Shown: positions 61,342 through 64,000 of the stretch, one piece after another | Layout of the letters: the number at the start of each line of letters is the position of its first letter | Numbering within the stretch: the stretch's first letter is position 1 | From: Eikenella corrodens | GTDB lineage: Bacteria > Pseudomonadota > Gammaproteobacteria > Burkholderiales > Neisseriaceae | Assembly: GCF_003990355.1 (NCBI RefSeq) | Contig: NZ_CP034670.1 | Location: forward strand, 1,612,001-1,676,000 | DNA: 64,000 nt | Direction: 5' to 3' | Position numbers and translations under genes: made by a program | The notes under the pieces: generated by a model | Database searches by the model: none | Told to the model about the DNA's origin: nothing | Seen by the model: only the letters and a program-made list of their open reading frames with translations

Positions 61342-61406
61342 AAAAAAAGGCTACCTGAAGCAAAGCAGCGCAGTTTCTGCGCAACTAAAGTTTCAGGTAG
61401 CCTTTT
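61342..61406. terminator. inverted DUS pair after the ligase gene
   Basis: AAAAAAAGGCTACCTGAAG and TTTCAGGTAGCCTTTT enclose the recurrent tail (GCGCAGTTTCTGCGCAACTAAAG), itself forming a small GCGCAG/CTGCGC hairpin. It lies between convergent genes. Confidence 0.6.
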
Positions 61407-61430
61407 GTGCGTTTACGGTTTGCAAGCCTG

Positions 61431-61874
61431 TCAAACACCACGCTCGAAGGCTTCGATCTCACCTACTTTCGGCGCATAACCGCTGCTTGTGTCGTGGCGC
61501 AAATCCAGCCAAATATCCACCAACGCCCAAGCGGCAGGCGCGGCAATCACATTCTGCCCCATGCACAGCACCTGTGCATCATAGTTTTCCACCGAACCGC
61601 GAAGGGTGAGCAAATCGTGCGCCGTCACCGCCCGTATGCCGCGTACCTTATTGGCGGCAATCGCCGTACCCACGCCCGTGCCGCAAATCAGAATGGCGCG
61701 GTCGGCGCGGCCGGCGGCCACTTCCTGCGCGGTGGCAAAGGAGATCTGCGGATAGGTGCCTTCGGGCGACGACAAATCCACCAGGCTCGCTACGCGCGGG
61801 TCGTTTTGCAGATGTGCTTTGAGTGCGTTTTTCAATTCAACGCCGTTGGCCGGCGCGGCAATCACGAGTTTCAT
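61431..61874 (-). CDS. RpiB/LacA/LacB family sugar-phosphate isomerase
   Basis: 147 residues. N-terminal MKLVIAAPANGVELKNALKAHL (in part), GADRAILICGTGVGTAIAANKVRGIRAV contains the family anion-hole GTGxGxxIAANK, and ENYDAQVLCMGQNVI follows. The usual CAxD-type start (H/D residues) is altered here. Could be ribose-5-phosphate isomerase B or a related isomerase. ATG at 61874 follows GGAGCGATTG. Confidence 0.85.
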   Translation of the reverse strand: MKLVIAAPANGVELKNALKAHLQNDPRVASLVDLSSPEGTYPQISFATAQEVAAGRADRAILICGTGVGTAIAANKVRGIRAVTAHDLLTLRGSVENYDAQVLCMGQNVIAAPAAWALVDIWLDLRHDTSSGYAPKVGEIEAFERGV

Positions 61875-61949
61875 CAATCGCTCCTTATTCTGATGTGGGA
61901 AATGCAGCCAGTATGCGCCGCTTGGCTGCTGCTTTCAAGCCGTGTTGCC

Positions 61950-62657
61950 TCAGTGTAATTCTGCCTCTTCCTGCCCTGCCCGAACAATTTGGTAGGAAAT
62001 CGTGCTGCCACAGTATTGCGTGATCAGCATGCCCAACTCTTCCTGTGCGGCACGTAGCTCGTCGTCTCCCACTTCGGCTAATGCTTCAATCACAAACACG
62101 CAGTGGGTTGTATCTGGGCTAATGGCGGTGCGTGCCACTTCACGCCAATTCCAGCGTCGGCAAATGGCGCCGGCGTTGTCTTTATAGAAAATCTCGCCCT
62201 CTGCTGGTGCCTGTGCCTCATCTTTGCCCAACACAACCACCGGCACTTCATCCGCACCGGCGTAGGTTAGCTGCAGATTACCCTGCATGGCATCCAAATC
62301 TTCCCCGCCCACCGGCACGGTGTATTTGAGCGAAATATAGTTATAAATATCTACCAACGGGCTGATGCTGCCCAAGCCTTTTCCTTTAGAAACGCGCTTA
62401 TATAGCGCTTCTACTGAGCTAGGATATTCTTTGGCTTTCACGCCGAATTGTCGGTATGCCTCGCGCCAGGCAGCAATTTTTGGCAACTGTGCCACAGGCT
62501 GTCCTCCGCAATTTTCTGCTACATTGTTTGCCGCCTGTTGCAATTGCGGCAGGAAAGCAGCCGCATCTGTCTTATTGTTTACCCCGCATGCCACACTAAT
62601 GCCGACGTGCAAGCCGGGAAATTGGGTAAACAATTGTTTATCTGCTATAAATTTCAT
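61950..62657 (-). CDS. B3/B4 (PheT-like) domain protein
   Basis: 235 residues. It matches the stand-alone B3/B4 domain of phenylalanyl-tRNA synthetase beta chains: AWREAYRQFGVKAKEYPSSVEALYKRV, then LVDIYNYISLKYTVPVGGEDLD-like sequence. Such proteins may edit mischarged tRNA or bind amino acids; the function of this one is unproven. I start at the ATG at 62657 (MKFIADKQLF). Confidence 0.85.
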   Translation of the reverse strand: MKFIADKQLFTQFPGLHVGISVACGVNNKTDAAAFLPQLQQAANNVAENCGGQPVAQLPKIAAWREAYRQFGVKAKEYPSSVEALYKRVSKGKGLGSISPLVDIYNYISLKYTVPVGGEDLDAMQGNLQLTYAGADEVPVVVLGKDEAQAPAEGEIFYKDNAGAICRRWNWREVARTAISPDTTHCVFVIEALAEVGDDELRAAQEELGMLITQYCGSTISYQIVRAGQEEAELH

Positions 62658-62784
62658 CTTAATTTTCCTATTCACTCAATCTTGGCTGAGAGTAGGCAGA
62701 TTATACGAATAGCAGATTGGTAAGCCAATACGGCAAAGGCGATATAATCCCTGCTTTCCACGCCCGCCAAAGGCTACCTGAAAC

Positions 62785-63642
62785 ATGCCCGCTTCCCCGC
62801 CCGATACGCCGAGCAGCCCCGGCATCGCCACGTTGTTCGGCCAGCCGGTTACCGACCTGCCCGCCGACCTCTTTATCCCGCCCGATGCGTTGCAGGTGGT
62901 GCTGCACAGTTTTGAAGGCCCGCTCGATTTGCTGCTTTATCTTATCCGCAAGCAAAACATCGACGTGCTGGATATCCCCATGCTCAAAATTACCGAGCAA
63001 TATCTGGCCTATATCGCGCAAATGGACGAGCAAAACCTGGATTTGGCCGCGGAATACCTGCTGATGGCGGCGGTGTTGATTGAAATCAAATCACGCCTGC
63101 TTCTGCCTGTGCCGCCCGCTGCCGAAGACGAAGAGATTGCCGACCCGCGTGCCGAACTGGTGCGCCGCCTCTTGGCCTACGAGCAAATGAAGCTCGCCAC
63201 CGTAGGGTTGGATGCACTGCCCCGCGCCGGCCGCGATTTTGCCTGGGCGTATCTGCCGCTGGAAATCGCCACCGCCTCCAAGCTGCCGGAAGTGCGGCTG
63301 GCCGACCTCACCCAAGCCTGGCTCGCCATCCTCTCCCGCGCCGGCCAACGCCGCAGCCATACGGTGGTGCAGGAAAACGAAGCCCTTTCCGTGCGCGCCA
63401 CCATGAGCCGCATCCTGCGCCGCCTGCAAGACGGCGGCTGCCGCTTCAGCCGACTGTTTGAGCCGGAGAGCGGCGTGGCGCAGGTGGTGGTGTGCTTTAT
63501 CGCCCTGTTGGAGCTGGTGAAAGAAGGGCTGGTACGCCTCACCCAGGAAGACGGCGCGTTCGGCGATATTTTGGTGCGCCTGCCCGGTGAGACAGATGAA
63601 ACCGCTGTGCTGCAAAGCGAAGGTGATGATGCAAACCAATAG
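62785..63642 (+). CDS. scpA: segregation and condensation protein A
   Basis: 285 residues. ScpA is the kleisin that bridges the SMC heads with ScpB. The N-terminal kleisin helix region is clear: LHSFEGPLDLLLYLIRKQNIDVLDIPM and YLLMAAVLIEIKSRLLLP. The C-terminal winged-helix domain covers about 215-275 (VVVCFIALLELVKEGLVRLTQ). A TATAAT at 62743-62748 and a DUS just before the ATG precede it; scpB is not in the window. Confidence 0.95.
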   Translation: MPASPPDTPSSPGIATLFGQPVTDLPADLFIPPDALQVVLHSFEGPLDLLLYLIRKQNIDVLDIPMLKITEQYLAYIAQMDEQNLDLAAEYLLMAAVLIEIKSRLLLPVPPAAEDEEIADPRAELVRRLLAYEQMKLATVGLDALPRAGRDFAWAYLPLEIATASKLPEVRLADLTQAWLAILSRAGQRRSHTVVQENEALSVRATMSRILRRLQDGGCRFSRLFEPESGVAQVVVCFIALLELVKEGLVRLTQEDGAFGDILVRLPGETDETAVLQSEGDDANQ

Positions 63643-63772
63643 CAAGGCAGGCTGCACATACAGCGATATGGTTTTCAGCCGGCCTTGACAAGGCCTCCTG
63701 CCAGCCAAACAATAACACCACGCCGCCTCCTAAAGGCTACCTGAAAATAGATTGCTCCAAACCGAAACCGCC

Positions 63773-64000
63773 ATGCCCGTAAATTCCGCCCTCTACCGCA
63801 TCCTCAGCCAGCATTATCTCGACCTTCCCCACTCCCGCGCCATCGGCCTGCGCTACGAAGGCATCTATGGCCGCCGCCCCGTGCTCAGTTTCGATTGGCA
63901 GCCCCACCTCGTCGGCCGCCACGACACCCAAACCATCCACGGCGGTACCATCACCACCCTAGTCGATATGGTTTCCGCCTGCGCCGTAACCGCCCAGCTG
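63773..64000 (+). CDS. PaaI-like hot-dog thioesterase, N-terminal fragment
   Basis: 76 residues to the window edge, MPVNSALYRILSQHYLDLPH onward, with TIHGGTITTLVDMVSACAV, the PaaI/YigI-type HGG..D active-site pattern of hot-dog acyl-CoA thioesterases. The C-terminus is outside the window. A host DUS lies about 25 bp upstream of the ATG. Confidence 0.8.
   Translation, partial: MPVNSALYRILSQHYLDLPHSRAIGLRYEGIYGRRPVLSFDWQPHLVGRHDTQTIHGGTITTLVDMVSACAVTAQL

Overview
The window is chromosomal DNA of a Neisseriaceae bacterium, most likely an Eikenella species. The 13-mer AGGCTACCTGAAA or its complement occurs throughout, mostly between genes and often as closely spaced inverted pairs. It is the DNA-uptake-sequence (DUS) dialect described for Eikenella. 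Eleven short elements with TATAGTGGATTAA ends match the Correia repeat (CREE) known from Neisseria. Gene content (sdhCDABE-sucAB, short RlmL, fxsA, nlpD, dinG, hemE, scpA) is typical of the family.

Layout. 1-8000: end of rsmI, rdgB, bamC-dapA, a cytochrome b561, purC, an FKBP isomerase and mdh. 8200-17000: the TCA block sdhCDAB-sdhE and sucAB, with no gltA in the usual place between sdhE and sucA. 17000-31400: rnhA, greA with a structured leader, mutY, rlmL, murU, a methyltransferase, an AT-rich Mrr-like nuclease, dacC, ilvA and cutA. 31400-50400: an IS5-family element, a broken membrane-protein gene, purN (ending inside a CREE), murI, fxsA, nlpD, gloA, rng, tyrS, tRNA-Pro, dinG, a second copy of the IS, hemE and yciA. 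61400-64000: an RpiB-like isomerase, a B3/B4-domain protein, scpA and the start of a PaaI-like thioesterase.

The most interesting part is 50500-61400, an RNA-repair and Ro-ribonucleoprotein island. A leftward gene encodes RtcR, the sigma-54 activator of RNA repair genes. Divergent from it is a perfect GG-N10-GC sigma-54 promoter. This reads into an array that I fold by eye into six Y-RNA-like transcripts, a small membrane-protein gene, and rsr (the bacterial Ro60 orthologue). Three of the RNAs carry a circularly permuted tRNA-like module in the order T-arm, closed acceptor stem, D-arm. No rtcB or rtcA is present. Instead, 4.5 kb downstream, behind a second GG-N10-GC promoter, lies a gene for a P-loop kinase fused to a T4 Rnl1-like RNA ligase.

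rtcR, the small membrane gene and rsr carry DUS of the Neisseria dialects (GCCGTCTGAAA core) rather than the host dialect, so this module was probably acquired from Neisseria by transformation. CREEs in opposite orientation sit just after rsr and just before the ligase gene, bracketing the ordinary genes between them.

Inverted DUS pairs at gene ends probably double as transcription terminators. Functions are inferred from recognised motifs and family resemblance by reading; no database search or folding program was run.
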